DNA of 64,000 nt from Planctomycetales bacterium (GCA_027449865.1 DAIDKV010000269.1:1-64000), one strand, 5' to 3'; shown: positions 17,050 through 25,607, counted from the stretch's first letter. Translations and numbers: made by a program. The notes: generated from the sequence alone by a model not told the origin.

Positions 17050-18416
17050 GCCACGAACCGCCCGTCTCCCTCTGGCCCGATCCCCAGGCGCTCGGGCCGG
17101 TGACCGACCTCTACGAGCTGACGATGATGGTGGGCTATCTCGCCTCGGGGATGTCGGGCAAATCGGCGACTTTCGAGCTTTTCGTTCGCAAGATGCCGAC
17201 GAACCGCGCATACCTGGTGTTTGCCGGACTGGAGCAGGCGATCGGCGATCTTCTTCGGCTGGCGTTCTCGACCGAGCAGATCGAGGCGATGCGGCGCTGG
17301 CCGATGTTTCGTGGGATCGATCCGGCGATCCTCGACGAGCTGGGCCGGATGCGGTTTGAGGGCGACGTCTGGGCGGTTCCCGAGGGAACCGTCGTGTTCC
17401 CGGGCGAGACGTTGCTTCGGGTCGAGGCGCCGCTTCCGCAGGCTCAGTGGGTCGAGACGTATCTGGTCGCCTCGCTCGCGTATCCGACGCTGGTGGCCTC
17501 GAAGGCGGCTCGGGTGGTCTCGGTCGCGGGCGGTCGGCCGTTACAGGAATTCGGAGCCCGGCGCGGCCACGGGCCGCACACCGGCTTCCTCGCCGCGAGA
17601 GCCGCCTACATCGCCGGGTTCGCCGGGACCAGCCACGCCGAGGCCGCCCGGCTCCTCGGCATCCCGGCGACCGGCACGATGGCTCACTCGTGGGTCCAGT
17701 CGTTTCCCGACGAGGGCTCGGCCTTCGCGGCCTTCGCGCGAGTGTTCGGTGCGTCGTCGACGCTGCTCGTGGACACCTATGACACGCTCGAAGGCGTTCG
17801 CCGGGCCGCCGCGATCGAGCCGCCGATCCCGGCGATCCGGATCGACAGCGGCGACCTCGTCGAACTGAGCCGGCAGGCCCGGGCGATCCTCGACCAGCAC
17901 GGCCGCGCCGGGACGAAGATCATGGCCTCGGGCGACCTCGACGAGCAGAAGGTCGCGAGGATCGTGGAGTCGGGGGCGCCGGTCGATGGCTTCGGGATCG
18001 GGACCGAGCTGATCACCTCGCGCGACGCTCCGGCCATGTCGATGGTATACAAACTGGTGGAGCTTGACGGCCAGGGGCGGTACAAGCTGAGCCCGAGCAA
18101 GAAAACGTATCCGATGGCGAAGCAGGTCTACCGGCGCCGGGATGCCAGGGGACGATTCGCCGGAGACCACGTGACCCGCGCCGATGAATCGGCGGAGGGG
18201 GAGCCGATGCTGGTTCCGGTCGTTCGAGGCGGCCGGTTGGCCGGTCCCTTGCCAGGGCTGGAGGAGATTCGCGCCCGATGTCGCGAGCAGCTTGAGTCGC
18301 TCCCGGATCGACTTCGGGGCCTCGACGCGGTTCCCGATTATCCGCTGACCTACAGCGAGGCGCTCGAGGAAGACGCTCGCCGGCTGATGGCCCGCGGCGA
18401 CCATCCGGAGAACTGA
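17046..18416 (+). CDS. pncB: Nicotinate phosphoribosyltransferase
   Basis: A 456-residue enzyme joining nicotinate to PRPP (with ATP hydrolysis) to give nicotinate mononucleotide, the first step of the NAD salvage (Preiss-Handler) route. The N-terminal TDLYELTMMVGY, the FELFVRKMP segment near 45, EFGARRGHGPHTGF near 167 and RIDSGDL near 265 are family hallmarks for substrate and phosphate binding. The length is typical. The start overlaps the preceding glycosyltransferase stop by four bases. About 130 bp separate it from parB. Confidence 0.93.
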   Translation: MSHEPPVSLWPDPQALGPVTDLYELTMMVGYLASGMSGKSATFELFVRKMPTNRAYLVFAGLEQAIGDLLRLAFSTEQIEAMRRWPMFRGIDPAILDELGRMRFEGDVWAVPEGTVVFPGETLLRVEAPLPQAQWVETYLVASLAYPTLVASKAARVVSVAGGRPLQEFGARRGHGPHTGFLAARAAYIAGFAGTSHAEAARLLGIPATGTMAHSWVQSFPDEGSAFAAFARVFGASSTLLVDTYDTLEGVRRAAAIEPPIPAIRIDSGDLVELSRQARAILDQHGRAGTKIMASGDLDEQKVARIVESGAPVDGFGIGTELITSRDAPAMSMVYKLVELDGQGRYKLSPSKKTYPMAKQVYRRRDARGRFAGDHVTRADESAEGEPMLVPVVRGGRLAGPLPGLEEIRARCREQLESLPDRLRGLDAVPDYPLTYSEALEEDARRLMARGDHPEN

Positions 18417-18549
18417 ACTTTACACCTCGCGCGGGCGCCGATACCATCCCGGCCGACCCGGAGCGGGCCGCGATCGGGGCGGGGCAGGGGCCTCGATCCG
18501 TGGCGCGAGGCCCGGGGTTCCACCGGTCTCGTCATGGAGGACATCGACC

Positions 18550-19491
18550 GTGAGCAACGTGAAGGGACGTCGACTCGGGCGCGGGCTGGAAGCCCTGCTC
18601 GGGCGTGAGGAGGGGGGCTTTGAGCCGTCTTCATATGAAGGAGCCGAGCTGATCCAGGTCTCCGTCGACCAGGTCGATGCGAACCCGTTCCAGCCCCGCC
18701 GTCAGTTCGATCCGGCCGAGATCGCCGCACTCGCCGAATCACTTCGCCAGCACGGGATGATTCAGCCGATCATTGTCCGGGCGGTCGGACTTCGGTATCA
18801 GCTCATTGCCGGCGAGCGCCGGCTTCGGGCGAGCATCGAGGCCCAGCTTCATGAGATCCCGGCGCGCGTTCTCGACCTCGACGATCAGCGCGTCTTCGAG
18901 CTGGCGATGGTCGAGAACCTTCAGCGCGAGGATCTCAACGCGGTCGACAAGGCGACGGCGTTCAAGGATTACCTCGGGCGGTACGGCGGGACGCAGGAAG
19001 AACTGGCCGGACGTCTTGGCCTCGACCGATCGACGGTCTCGAACCTGATCCGGCTGCTCGAGCTTCCGGAGGAGGTTCTGGGCGCGGTGCGAGCGAACCA
19101 GATCACGCAGGGGCACGCCCGGGCCCTGCTGGGACTTGCGGAGACGGAGACGCGGATCGTCGCCTATCGACGAGTTGTGACCGAGCACCTTTCCGTGCGT
19201 CAGACCGAGGCGCTGGTGACCACGGGCGTCCCGACCCCGAGCCGGCCCCGCGTCCGCAAGGATCCGGCGCACACCGCCGAGGCTCGCGCGCCGCACTTTC
19301 ACCACTTCGAGCAGGCGCTGAACGAGCGTCTCGGGGCGACCGTGGCCGTTCGAGGCCGAACGCCCGATCGTGGGCAGATTGTCATCGACTTCCACTCGCG
19401 CGACGAGCTCGACCGGATCGGCCGGGCGATTGGGCTGGAACTTCCCGCTGCGGAGAGCCAGCCGGCGCTCCCGGCTCCCGAGGATCTCTGA
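18550..19491 (+). CDS. parB: Chromosome-partitioning protein ParB
   Basis: A 313-residue CTP-dependent DNA clamp that loads at parS and recruits ParA and SMC for segregation. The N-terminus (GRRLGRGLEALLG) is the ParA-stimulating segment. The ParB/Srx CTPase domain includes NPFQPRR (45-51), GERRLRA (88-94) and ENLQREDLNAVDKA from 122. The helix-turn-helix for parS reading is about 147-170 (ELAGRLGLDRSTVSNLIRLL), and a C-terminal dimer domain follows. The start is GTG at 18550. No parA lies next to it, which is unusual compared with the common parAB pair. Four exact parS palindromes flank it within 11 kb. Confidence 0.97.
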   Translation: MSNVKGRRLGRGLEALLGREEGGFEPSSYEGAELIQVSVDQVDANPFQPRRQFDPAEIAALAESLRQHGMIQPIIVRAVGLRYQLIAGERRLRASIEAQLHEIPARVLDLDDQRVFELAMVENLQREDLNAVDKATAFKDYLGRYGGTQEELAGRLGLDRSTVSNLIRLLELPEEVLGAVRANQITQGHARALLGLAETETRIVAYRRVVTEHLSVRQTEALVTTGVPTPSRPRVRKDPAHTAEARAPHFHHFEQALNERLGATVAVRGRTPDRGQIVIDFHSRDELDRIGRAIGLELPAAESQPALPAPEDL

Positions 19492-19874
19492 GGACCGATC
19501 GACCGAGGACGGCCGGGCCGCCGAGGATCGCTCGGCCCCGCGCCGACCGACCGTCGAAGGTTCGGCCGGTGCTCGGAGTCCATGACGCGAGACTCCGGGC
19601 CAACCGCGCTTCCCATTTTCGGTGGTGGTGCCCTCGCAAGAGAACGCGCGTTCCCGGTATCGGCCTCGGGCTCTCGACGGAGATGGGAAAGGTTTCACTC
19701 TACCTGCCGTCTGGACGAAGGCTTAGGAGATTTGAGCGGAGCTGGCTCAGCCCGGCACCGTCTTTGCTTTAGGGATACCACCCAGCTTGAGCTAACATGG
19801 CACGTGCAGCCGCCCTGGCCCCGAACGCCTGGGTTTCGGCGAAGATCGCCCCATCGATCCGGATGTCTCGAACC
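19492..19874. other. Intergenic region after parB
   Basis: The 383 bases between parB and the next gene show no terminator with a T tract, no RNA gene and no convincing promoter. A short minus-strand frame ends here (RDIRIDGAIFAETQAFGARA) but has no supported start or domain. The true start of the next gene may be as early as 19797. Confidence 0.5.
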
Positions 19875-20636
19875 ATGAGTCCACGACCGCACGACGGAAC
19901 GGCGGAGGAGGGACTATCCTCTTCAATGCTCGCCATCGTCCACGATGCCCAGCGGGTGGAGCATCTCCGGGAAGTGCTGAGCGGCTTTTGCCACCGATGC
20001 CGGAACTCGCTCAACGGGATCAAGTTGAGTCTTTACCTCTTCCGGCGAGAGGCGCGGGGAACGGTCCCGCACTGCCTGGGTGAGATCGAGGGGATGTACC
20101 AGCAGGTGGAGCATTTTTTCGATCGACTTCAGGCGATTTACCGGCCGATGGAGGTGCGAAAGCTGGAGGGCACGATCGATGAGTTGATTCGAACGCAGGC
20201 GCCTCGATGGCGGTCGTGGTACGAATCGCGGGGCCAGACACTTAGGCTGGAGCCGCCCGAGGCGGCCGTTCTCGCGGAATTTGATCCGAATCTGCTCGGC
20301 CAGGGCCTCGACGCGATCGCTTCATGGCGGTCGGAACTGGGCGCGGCGTCGACGGTTTCGCGAGTCGCCTGGCGCGTTCGCGACGACTGGGTCGAGATCG
20401 ACTGGCGAGAGGAAGTGGGGACGGGTTCGCCCGACCTGATCGAGCATTCTGGCGGGCTAATCCGACGCGACCCGGGAATGTGTCGGGCGCGGGTTGACCC
20501 CCTGGCGATCCCGCTTCTGGCCCGAATTGCCGCCAGCCACGAGGGAATTCTCGAACGCGTTTCGGACGAGAGCTTCGCCATCCGGATTCGATGGCCGAGG
20601 AAGTCGCGAGTCGAGGAGTCGAACGGGCTCGCTTGA
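19875..20636 (+). CDS. Reduced histidine-kinase-like protein
   Basis: About 253 residues from 19875 (MSPRPHDG); 19797, 19863 and 19926 are other possible starts and no ribosome site decides between them. The segment FCHRCRNSLNGIKLSLYLFR resembles the H-box helix of sensor kinases (H-x-x-x-N-x-L), followed by a second helix suited to a dimerisation hairpin. The remaining domain has the length and strand pattern of a HATPase fold (FDPNLLGQGLDAIASWR, RIAASHEGILER) but lacks clear N, G1 and G2 boxes, so ATP binding is doubtful. It could be a degenerate phosphotransfer protein. There is no response regulator nearby and no membrane segment. Its stop overlaps the -35 box of the tRNA-Pro promoter. 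Confidence 0.62.
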   Translation: MSPRPHDGTAEEGLSSSMLAIVHDAQRVEHLREVLSGFCHRCRNSLNGIKLSLYLFRREARGTVPHCLGEIEGMYQQVEHFFDRLQAIYRPMEVRKLEGTIDELIRTQAPRWRSWYESRGQTLRLEPPEAAVLAEFDPNLLGQGLDAIASWRSELGAASTVSRVAWRVRDDWVEIDWREEVGTGSPDLIEHSGGLIRRDPGMCRARVDPLAIPLLARIAASHEGILERVSDESFAIRIRWPRKSRVEESNGLA

Positions 20637-20660
20637 CGACAGACCCGATGCCGGAATAAC
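20633..20660 (+). promoter_or_regulatory. Candidate tRNA-Pro promoter
   Basis: TTGACG (20633-20638, 5/6) overlaps the preceding stop codon. A 16-bp spacer leads to AATAAC (20655-20660, 4/6), 21 nt before tRNA-Pro. Confidence 0.5.
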
Positions 20661-20681
20661 ATGCGTGTCGGCGATAAAGAG

Positions 20682-20756
20682 CGGGGCGTAGCGCAGCCTG
20701 GTTAGCGCGCCTGCCTTGGGAGCAGGAGGTCACCAGTTCGAATCTGGTCGCCCCGA
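20682..20756 (+). tRNA. tRNA-Pro (anticodon TGG)
   Basis: A 75-nt cloverleaf. The acceptor CGGGGCG pairs fully with CGCCCCG; the anticodon stem is CCTGC/GCAGG with loop CTTGGGA (anticodon TGG); the T arm has TTCGAAT. Discriminator A20756; CCA not encoded. The rpiA gene follows 112 nt later. Confidence 0.97.
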
Positions 20757-20868
20757 TTCAAAGGCCCGGCCATTGGCCTGGGCCGATTCTCGACGAGCCG
20801 GCTGGCGAAGTGAGGCGCCCGGCTTGCGTCGATCGTTCTTTTCCTTGAGCACGCGGGGAGCCGTCTTC

Positions 20869-21579
20869 GTGACCAGGAACACCGATTCCTCGAAGGATCG
20901 CGTTGCCCGAGCCGGTGCGGGCCTGGTCCGGGATGGGATGATCGTTGGTCTCGGTTCGGGATCGACCTCGGCGTTGATGGTTCGGCACCTGGCCGATCGT
21001 CTGGCCTCGGAGCGGATCGCGATCGTCGGCGTGGCGACGAGTTCCTCCACGGCCGCGCTGGCTCGTGAGCTGGGCATCCCGCTCCGCGAACTGGACGAGG
21101 TGGACCGGCTCGATATCAGCCTCGACGGTGCTGACGAGATCGACGAACGCTTCCGGATGATCAAGGGCAGGGGAGGGGCCTTGCTCCGCGAGAAGATCGT
21201 GGCGGCGTCGTCGGCGCATCGTGTCACGCTGTTGACGGCCGAGAAGCGGGTCGGGCGGCTGGGCGTCGGCATGCCGGTCCCCGTGGAGGTCAGCACGTTT
21301 GGCCTGCTCCACACCGAGCGAAGGATTCGGGCGATCGGGGGCGAGACGACGATTCGACGGGATCGCGAGGGCCGGGTGGTTCTCACCGACGGCGGCAACG
21401 CGATCATCGACTGTCATTTCGAGGCGCTCGACGATCCTGACGCCCTCGACGAGCGTCTGCAATGCCAGGCCGGAGTGCTCGACACCGGCCTGTTTATCGG
21501 CCTCTGCGACACGCTGATCGTCGGCGATGGCGAGGGGATCGAGGTGATCGAGTCGGGCGAGCCTCGGCTCCCGAGTTGA
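20869..21579 (+). CDS. rpiA: Ribose-5-phosphate isomerase A
   Basis: A 236-residue enzyme interconverting ribose-5-phosphate and ribulose-5-phosphate in the non-oxidative pentose phosphate path. The motifs VGLGSGSTSA (27-35), DGADEID (86-92) and KGRGGALLREK (99-109) supply the phosphate site and catalytic acid/base. I place the start at the GTG at 20869 (VTRNTDSSKD): the ATG opening the longer frame lies within the tRNA-Pro gene and cannot be right. A TTG at 20845 is a weaker alternative. It converges on deoC with only 15 bp between stops; both enzymes act on pentose phosphates. Confidence 0.94.
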   Translation: MTRNTDSSKDRVARAGAGLVRDGMIVGLGSGSTSALMVRHLADRLASERIAIVGVATSSSTAALARELGIPLRELDEVDRLDISLDGADEIDERFRMIKGRGGALLREKIVAASSAHRVTLLTAEKRVGRLGVGMPVPVEVSTFGLLHTERRIRAIGGETTIRRDREGRVVLTDGGNAIIDCHFEALDDPDALDERLQCQAGVLDTGLFIGLCDTLIVGDGEGIEVIESGEPRLPS

Positions 21580-21594
21580 CCGCCGCGGGGTGGC

Positions 21595-22338
21595 TCAGTA
21601 GTTCGACCCCGGTCCCCGGCCCGTCGGCGCCGGTTCCACGTGGAACGGCTCCAGGCCAAGGCGTTTTCGAAGCTCGTCGAGGACCTCGGCCGTTCTCGAG
21701 GCGCCGATGCGGTCGCAGCCGGCCTCGACGCACCGGATCATGTCGTCAAGGGTCCGGATGCCGCCGGCCGCCTTCAGCTTGACCGTCGAGGGGGACGAAG
21801 CCCGCATCAGGCGCAAATCGTCCCAGGTTGAGCCGCCCGAGCCGTAGCCGGTCGAGGTTTTCACGTAGTCGGCCCCGACCTCGCCGCAAATCGCGCAGAG
21901 GCGAGCCTTGTGTTCGTCGTCGAGGTAGCAGTTCTCGAAGATCACCTTCACGATCGCCCCGGCCTCGTGAGCGACCCTGGTCACGGCGCCGATTTCTGTC
22001 GACACGGCATCCCACTCGGCGGAGAGAACCTGGCCGATGTTTACGACCATGTCGAGCTCGGTCGCTCCATCCTCGAGGGCCTGGCGCGACTCGAAGACCT
22101 TCACCGATGTCGAGTGGCCGCCGTGCGGGAAGCCGATCGTCGTGCCGACGGCCACCTGGCTTCCCCTGAGGATCTCCGAGGCTCGCTTCACGGCGTAGGG
22201 CTTGATGCAGACGCTCGCCACACCATAACGGGCGGCCAGCCGGCACCCGGCCTCCAGCTCGGCGGTGGTCAGTGTCGGGCCGAGCAGCGAGTGGTCAATC
22301 CGGCGCGCGATGGAATCGTACGTCAGGTCGAAACTCAT
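21595..22338 (-). CDS. deoC: Deoxyribose-phosphate aldolase
   Basis: A 247-residue class I aldolase splitting 2-deoxyribose-5-phosphate into glyceraldehyde-3-phosphate and acetaldehyde, the last step of deoxynucleoside breakdown. Asp96, the Schiff-base Lys160 in DYVKTSTGYG, and Lys189 in VKLKAAGGIR are all present. The length is normal. The 3' end carries a parS palindrome (encoding the FHVE region near the C-terminus), so this C-terminal tail may be shaped by the DNA site. No other deo genes are adjacent. Confidence 0.95.
   Translation of the reverse strand: MSFDLTYDSIARRIDHSLLGPTLTTAELEAGCRLAARYGVASVCIKPYAVKRASEILRGSQVAVGTTIGFPHGGHSTSVKVFESRQALEDGATELDMVVNIGQVLSAEWDAVSTEIGAVTRVAHEAGAIVKVIFENCYLDDEHKARLCAICGEVGADYVKTSTGYGSGGSTWDDLRLMRASSPSTVKLKAAGGIRTLDDMIRCVEAGCDRIGASRTAEVLDELRKRLGLEPFHVEPAPTGRGPGSNY
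21633..21646. promoter_or_regulatory. Putative parS site (ParB binding), copy 4
   Basis: Exact GTTCCACGTGGAAC inside the 3' end of deoC, 2.1 kb beyond the parB stop. Confidence 0.82.
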
Positions 22339-22357
22339 GATGCGATCTCTCGTGGGT

Positions 22358-23635
22358 TCAGGGGGAGGGGTGGAGCGTCGAGCTCGTAATTCGACGACGA
22401 AGGGCTGCCCGGGAGGGCCGGCGCGTGGCGAGCGTGGGGCGGAACATCATCGCGATGGCGAGGGGAAGGTAGAGCATCACCAGCGCACCACCCTTGTCGA
22501 GATACCAGAACTGGCTGGCGACCAGAAGGGCGCCCGACATCGAGATCAGCTCGGCCAGACTCTTTTCCGCCGGCCAGAACATCGTTCCGAGAGCTAGCAA
22601 GAGGTAGGCCGTGAGAACCGGGAGGCGGAAGCTGGAATCGATGCTCGACCAGAAGCTCCCGTTGCGGATCGGCTCGAAATGCGGGAGCAGGCCGACCTCG
22701 ACGATACTTCGGGCGCCGAGCGCCCGGGCCCAGGTCGCAACGCCGGGAATCCATCGACCGAGCAGGGCACAGACGGTGACCACCGAGGCGGCGACGATCG
22801 TGAATCGCGCGGCGCCCCGGCCCCGGTAGAAACCGCACCAGGTCGCGATCAGGCCGAGGCAGGCCGGGATCCATCCCGCGGCCAGACCGATCAAAACCCC
22901 GGCCACCGCTGGCCTCGCGTACCAGAAGACCGCGGCGACGATCAGGGCCGAGGAGATGAGCTGGCCGCTGTCGACAAGCTCCATTCGCGTGTAGGGGAGG
23001 ACGAGGTAACACGTCGCCATCGCCACTCCAGTGATCGGCCGCTCGAAAAGCCGCCATCCGATCCCCAGCAGCCCGACCACGAGCGTCAAATGTGCCAGAA
23101 CCGCGAGCACGCGAGAGGCGATCACCTGAGGTAGCTGGCGTTTCAGCGAGGTCGGTAGCGGGGCCATGGAGATCATCGTCTGGACCGTCGCGTTGTTTGC
23201 CCCGGGAGCCACGGCCGGACGTTCCTCGCGTTCGGACCTCTCGGCGGGGTTTCTCGCGGCGCCGTCCTCAACGGGCAGGAGCACGGTCTCCGTCAGAAGC
23301 AGGCCCAGCACGCCCACCGAGAGGCAGAGCAGGCCCGAGGCGTTCAAGTTGGGTTCGAGCAATGGGCGACGCGAGAGCCCGAGGTCGAGCAGGCAGCGCA
23401 GGAGCCAGAGACCCGATCCGGAGAAGAGCCAGATGTAAGCCGATAGCGGCGGGTCGATGGGTCGGCCGAGGATCATCAGCATCCCCGGCGCCATCACGAA
23501 GAGCAGGAGAAGGTCGAGGTTGCGGACGCTCCAGAACCGGCCGAACTTGAAGAAGAGCGTCAGCAGGGTCAAGATCGAGAGGTAAAGCCAGACCTCCCAG
23601 CCGAGGCCCAGCGCGGAATCTAGCGAGCCTTCCAC
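22358..23635 (-). CDS. Polytopic membrane protein of unknown function
   Basis: A 425-residue integral membrane protein with about nine or ten hydrophobic helices (for example LYLSILTLLTLFFKF, LLCLSVGVLGLLLTETVLL, VLAVLAHLTLVVGLLGIG and VLTAYLLLALGTMFW). A hydrophilic loop of about 45 residues near 125-170 carries charged residues. No catalytic motif or family signature is recognised. The overall look, with aromatic-rich helices and few charged membrane residues, fits planctomycete hypothetical membrane proteins or mannosyltransferase-like folds, but no DE-type loop motif is visible. It lies 19 bp upstream of deoC and 15 bp downstream of rnc, so it is probably in one transcript with both. Confidence 0.75.
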   Translation of the reverse strand: MEGSLDSALGLGWEVWLYLSILTLLTLFFKFGRFWSVRNLDLLLLFVMAPGMLMILGRPIDPPLSAYIWLFSGSGLWLLRCLLDLGLSRRPLLEPNLNASGLLCLSVGVLGLLLTETVLLPVEDGAARNPAERSEREERPAVAPGANNATVQTMISMAPLPTSLKRQLPQVIASRVLAVLAHLTLVVGLLGIGWRLFERPITGVAMATCYLVLPYTRMELVDSGQLISSALIVAAVFWYARPAVAGVLIGLAAGWIPACLGLIATWCGFYRGRGAARFTIVAASVVTVCALLGRWIPGVATWARALGARSIVEVGLLPHFEPIRNGSFWSSIDSSFRLPVLTAYLLLALGTMFWPAEKSLAELISMSGALLVASQFWYLDKGGALVMLYLPLAIAMMFRPTLATRRPSRAALRRRITSSTLHPSP

Positions 23636-23650
23636 GGCAGCCTCGTCCGT

Positions 23651-24376
23651 TCAATCCGACTCATAGGGGAGGGGTTCGCCCGCGATCTGGCAGAGCGCGT
23701 TCAACGCGGCGTTCTGCTCGGCGTCCTTCTTGTTGCGCCCCCAGGCCGGGGCGTAGCAGGCTCCGCCGATTCGGGCCGCGATCTTGAAGCACTTCGAATG
23801 ATCCGGGCCCTTCTCGTCGAGCAACTGGTAGATCGGCGTCTCTCCGAACTGCCGCTGCGAGACCTGCTGCAAATGACTCTTGTGATTGACACCGCCCTGG
23901 CCGCCCGCCACGGCGTCGATCTCGGGACCGATGTGCCGAAGAATGAAGGGCCGGACCGCCTCCATCCCCCCGTCGAGATAAATCGCCCCGATCAGGCTCT
24001 CGAAGACATCGGCCATCATCGAGGAGGGGGTCTGAAGGTGCGAGCCCATCCCCTTGCCGATCAGAAGGAATTCATCGATGCCCAGCCGCTCCGAGATCTT
24101 GGCACAGGTCCGGCGCGAGACGACAATCGACTTGATCCGCGTCATTTCCCCTTCAAGGAAGTCGGGGAAGCGGCGATAGAGCAGGTCGCAGACGACGGCT
24201 CCCAGGATGGAGTCGCCCAGGAATTCCATGCGCTCGTTCGAGACCAACCGGTGGTTGGCTCCCGATGCGTGCGTGAGCGCCTCGCGAAGCAAGGTCGGAT
24301 TCTGGAAGCGGTAGCCGAGTACGTCCTCGCAATCGGCCAGAGCTTCCTCATCGTCGTGCTGAGTCGTCCGGGGCAT
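23651..24376 (-). CDS. rnc: Ribonuclease III
   Basis: A 241-residue double-strand-specific endoribonuclease, processing rRNA precursors and regulatory duplexes. The signature NERMEFLGDSIL (47-58) and MADVFESLIGAIYLD (Asp123, Glu126) provide the two-metal catalytic site. A double-stranded RNA-binding domain occupies about 165-235, ending in GRNKKDAEQNAALNAL. The length is typical. It is first in a tight minus-strand run with the membrane protein and deoC. Confidence 0.97.
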   Translation of the reverse strand: MPRTTQHDDEEALADCEDVLGYRFQNPTLLREALTHASGANHRLVSNERMEFLGDSILGAVVCDLLYRRFPDFLEGEMTRIKSIVVSRRTCAKISERLGIDEFLLIGKGMGSHLQTPSSMMADVFESLIGAIYLDGGMEAVRPFILRHIGPEIDAVAGGQGGVNHKSHLQQVSQRQFGETPIYQLLDEKGPDHSKCFKIAARIGGACYAPAWGRNKKDAEQNAALNALCQIAGEPLPYESD

Positions 24377-24486
24377 GATCGCACCAACAAGGCACCCAAC
24401 GAGTTGCGTTGCGACCCCTAGACTAAGCCCGGCGCCGGGCCGTTGTCAACGGTGGCCTCACGACTCCGCGGTGGCGTCTGTGACAC

Positions 24487-25149
24487 TCATACCGATCGGA
24501 CCGCGCGGACCAGGGCGGCGACCGCCTCCAGGTCTTTCCGGCCGGGACTCGACTCGACACCACTGGCGACGTCGACCATCCAGGGTCGAACCCAGGTGAC
24601 TCGTTCGGCGACGTTCTCGGGTGTCAGTCCGCCCGCGAGGATCATCCGGGGCAGGGGAGGCGCGGCGTCGAGCAGAGTCCGGTCGATCGCCAGCCCGGTC
24701 CCTCCCGGGAGACCCGGAACGTAGGCGTCGACCAGAACCCCCGCGAGTGGATGCCCAATCGCCTCGGCCCTCTCGACAAAGTGGGCGACCGACGACCAGT
24801 CCTCGACGGATCGGATTCGGAAGGCGCGAACGACGGGCCAATCCCGGAGCGCCGAGAGATCCTCGATCGGCTCTCGGCCGTGCAATTGCACGACGCGAAG
24901 GCCGATCCGATCGGCGATGGCGGCGACCTCGGCCGGTGGGCGGTCGACGAAAACCCCCACCGGCGTCGCCCTAACTGGGAGCGCCGCGATGATCTCCGCG
25001 GCGAGTTCCGGGAGGATCGATCGCGGCGAGGGAGGGTGAAAGTTCAGGCCGATCCAGTCGGCCCCGAGTTGGACGCACCCGACGGCCTCGTCGATGCGCG
25101 TCAGGCCGCAGATTTTCACGAGAACGGAAGAGGAGACCACGTCGGACAC
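24487..25149 (-). CDS. trpF: Phosphoribosylanthranilate isomerase
   Basis: A 220-residue TIM-barrel enzyme of tryptophan synthesis, rearranging phosphoribosyl-anthranilate by an Amadori reaction. Cys14 in VKICGLTR is the general base and Asp141 in GVLVDAYVPG the general acid; GGTGLAIDR and LAGGLTPENV form the phosphate-binding loops. The start is GTG at 25149. No other trp gene is nearby, as expected where trp genes are scattered. It lies 31 bp downstream of trxA on the same strand and probably shares its promoter. Confidence 0.95.
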   Translation of the reverse strand: MSDVVSSSVLVKICGLTRIDEAVGCVQLGADWIGLNFHPPSPRSILPELAAEIIAALPVRATPVGVFVDRPPAEVAAIADRIGLRVVQLHGREPIEDLSALRDWPVVRAFRIRSVEDWSSVAHFVERAEAIGHPLAGVLVDAYVPGLPGGTGLAIDRTLLDAAPPLPRMILAGGLTPENVAERVTWVRPWMVDVASGVESSPGRKDLEAVAALVRAVRSV

Positions 25150-25180
25150 CGGCGAGAGAAGAGGGGCGACCCCGATCCGA

Positions 25181-25519
25181 TCAGGAGGAGGAGAGCTTAT
25201 CGAGATTGGCCCGGAACTTGTTTTCGGGGTTCACTCCGACGAGGCGCAGCTCCTTGACCTCTTGCCCGTTGTGAAAGAAGAGGACTGTGGGGATCGCCGT
25301 GATCCGAAGACTGCCCGGCGTCTCCATGTTCTCGTCTGTGTTCATCTTGCCGATCTTGACGCGACCCTCGTACTCACCGGCGAGTTTTTCGATCGTTGGG
25401 CCGAGGGTTCGGCAAGGTCCGCACCAGGGGGCCCAGAAGTCGACGAGGACAGGGATGGTCGAGTCGAGCACCTCGGACTTCCAGTTGGAGTCCGTAAACT
25501 CCTTGACGTTGCCGGCCAT
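25181..25519 (-). CDS. trxA: Thioredoxin
   Basis: A 112-residue cytosolic disulfide reductase. The active site WCGPC is at 32-36, preceded by VLVDFWAP, and the cis-Pro loop ITAIPTVLFF is present. I chose 25519 over 25525 because GAGG then sits 7 nt before the ATG. A strong promoter lies about 90 bp upstream. The trpF gene follows 31 bp downstream. Confidence 0.97.
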   Translation of the reverse strand: MAGNVKEFTDSNWKSEVLDSTIPVLVDFWAPWCGPCRTLGPTIEKLAGEYEGRVKIGKMNTDENMETPGSLRITAIPTVLFFHNGQEVKELRLVGVNPENKFRANLDKLSSS

Positions 25520-25607
25520 TGGCATGCCTCACAGATGGACCAAAGTCCCGGGACGGACCCTCGTGATCGAACGGGGCGCCCCGCCGATGGAGCCCAGATA
25601 TCCAGGC

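Noticed and set aside
19769-19876. Short minus-strand peptide ending ARAMLAQAGWYP, faintly like the start of a formyltransferase of C1 metabolism
   Set aside because: The resemblance covers fewer than 20 residues, with no catalytic motif and no adjacent C1 genes; too weak to call a pseudogene.
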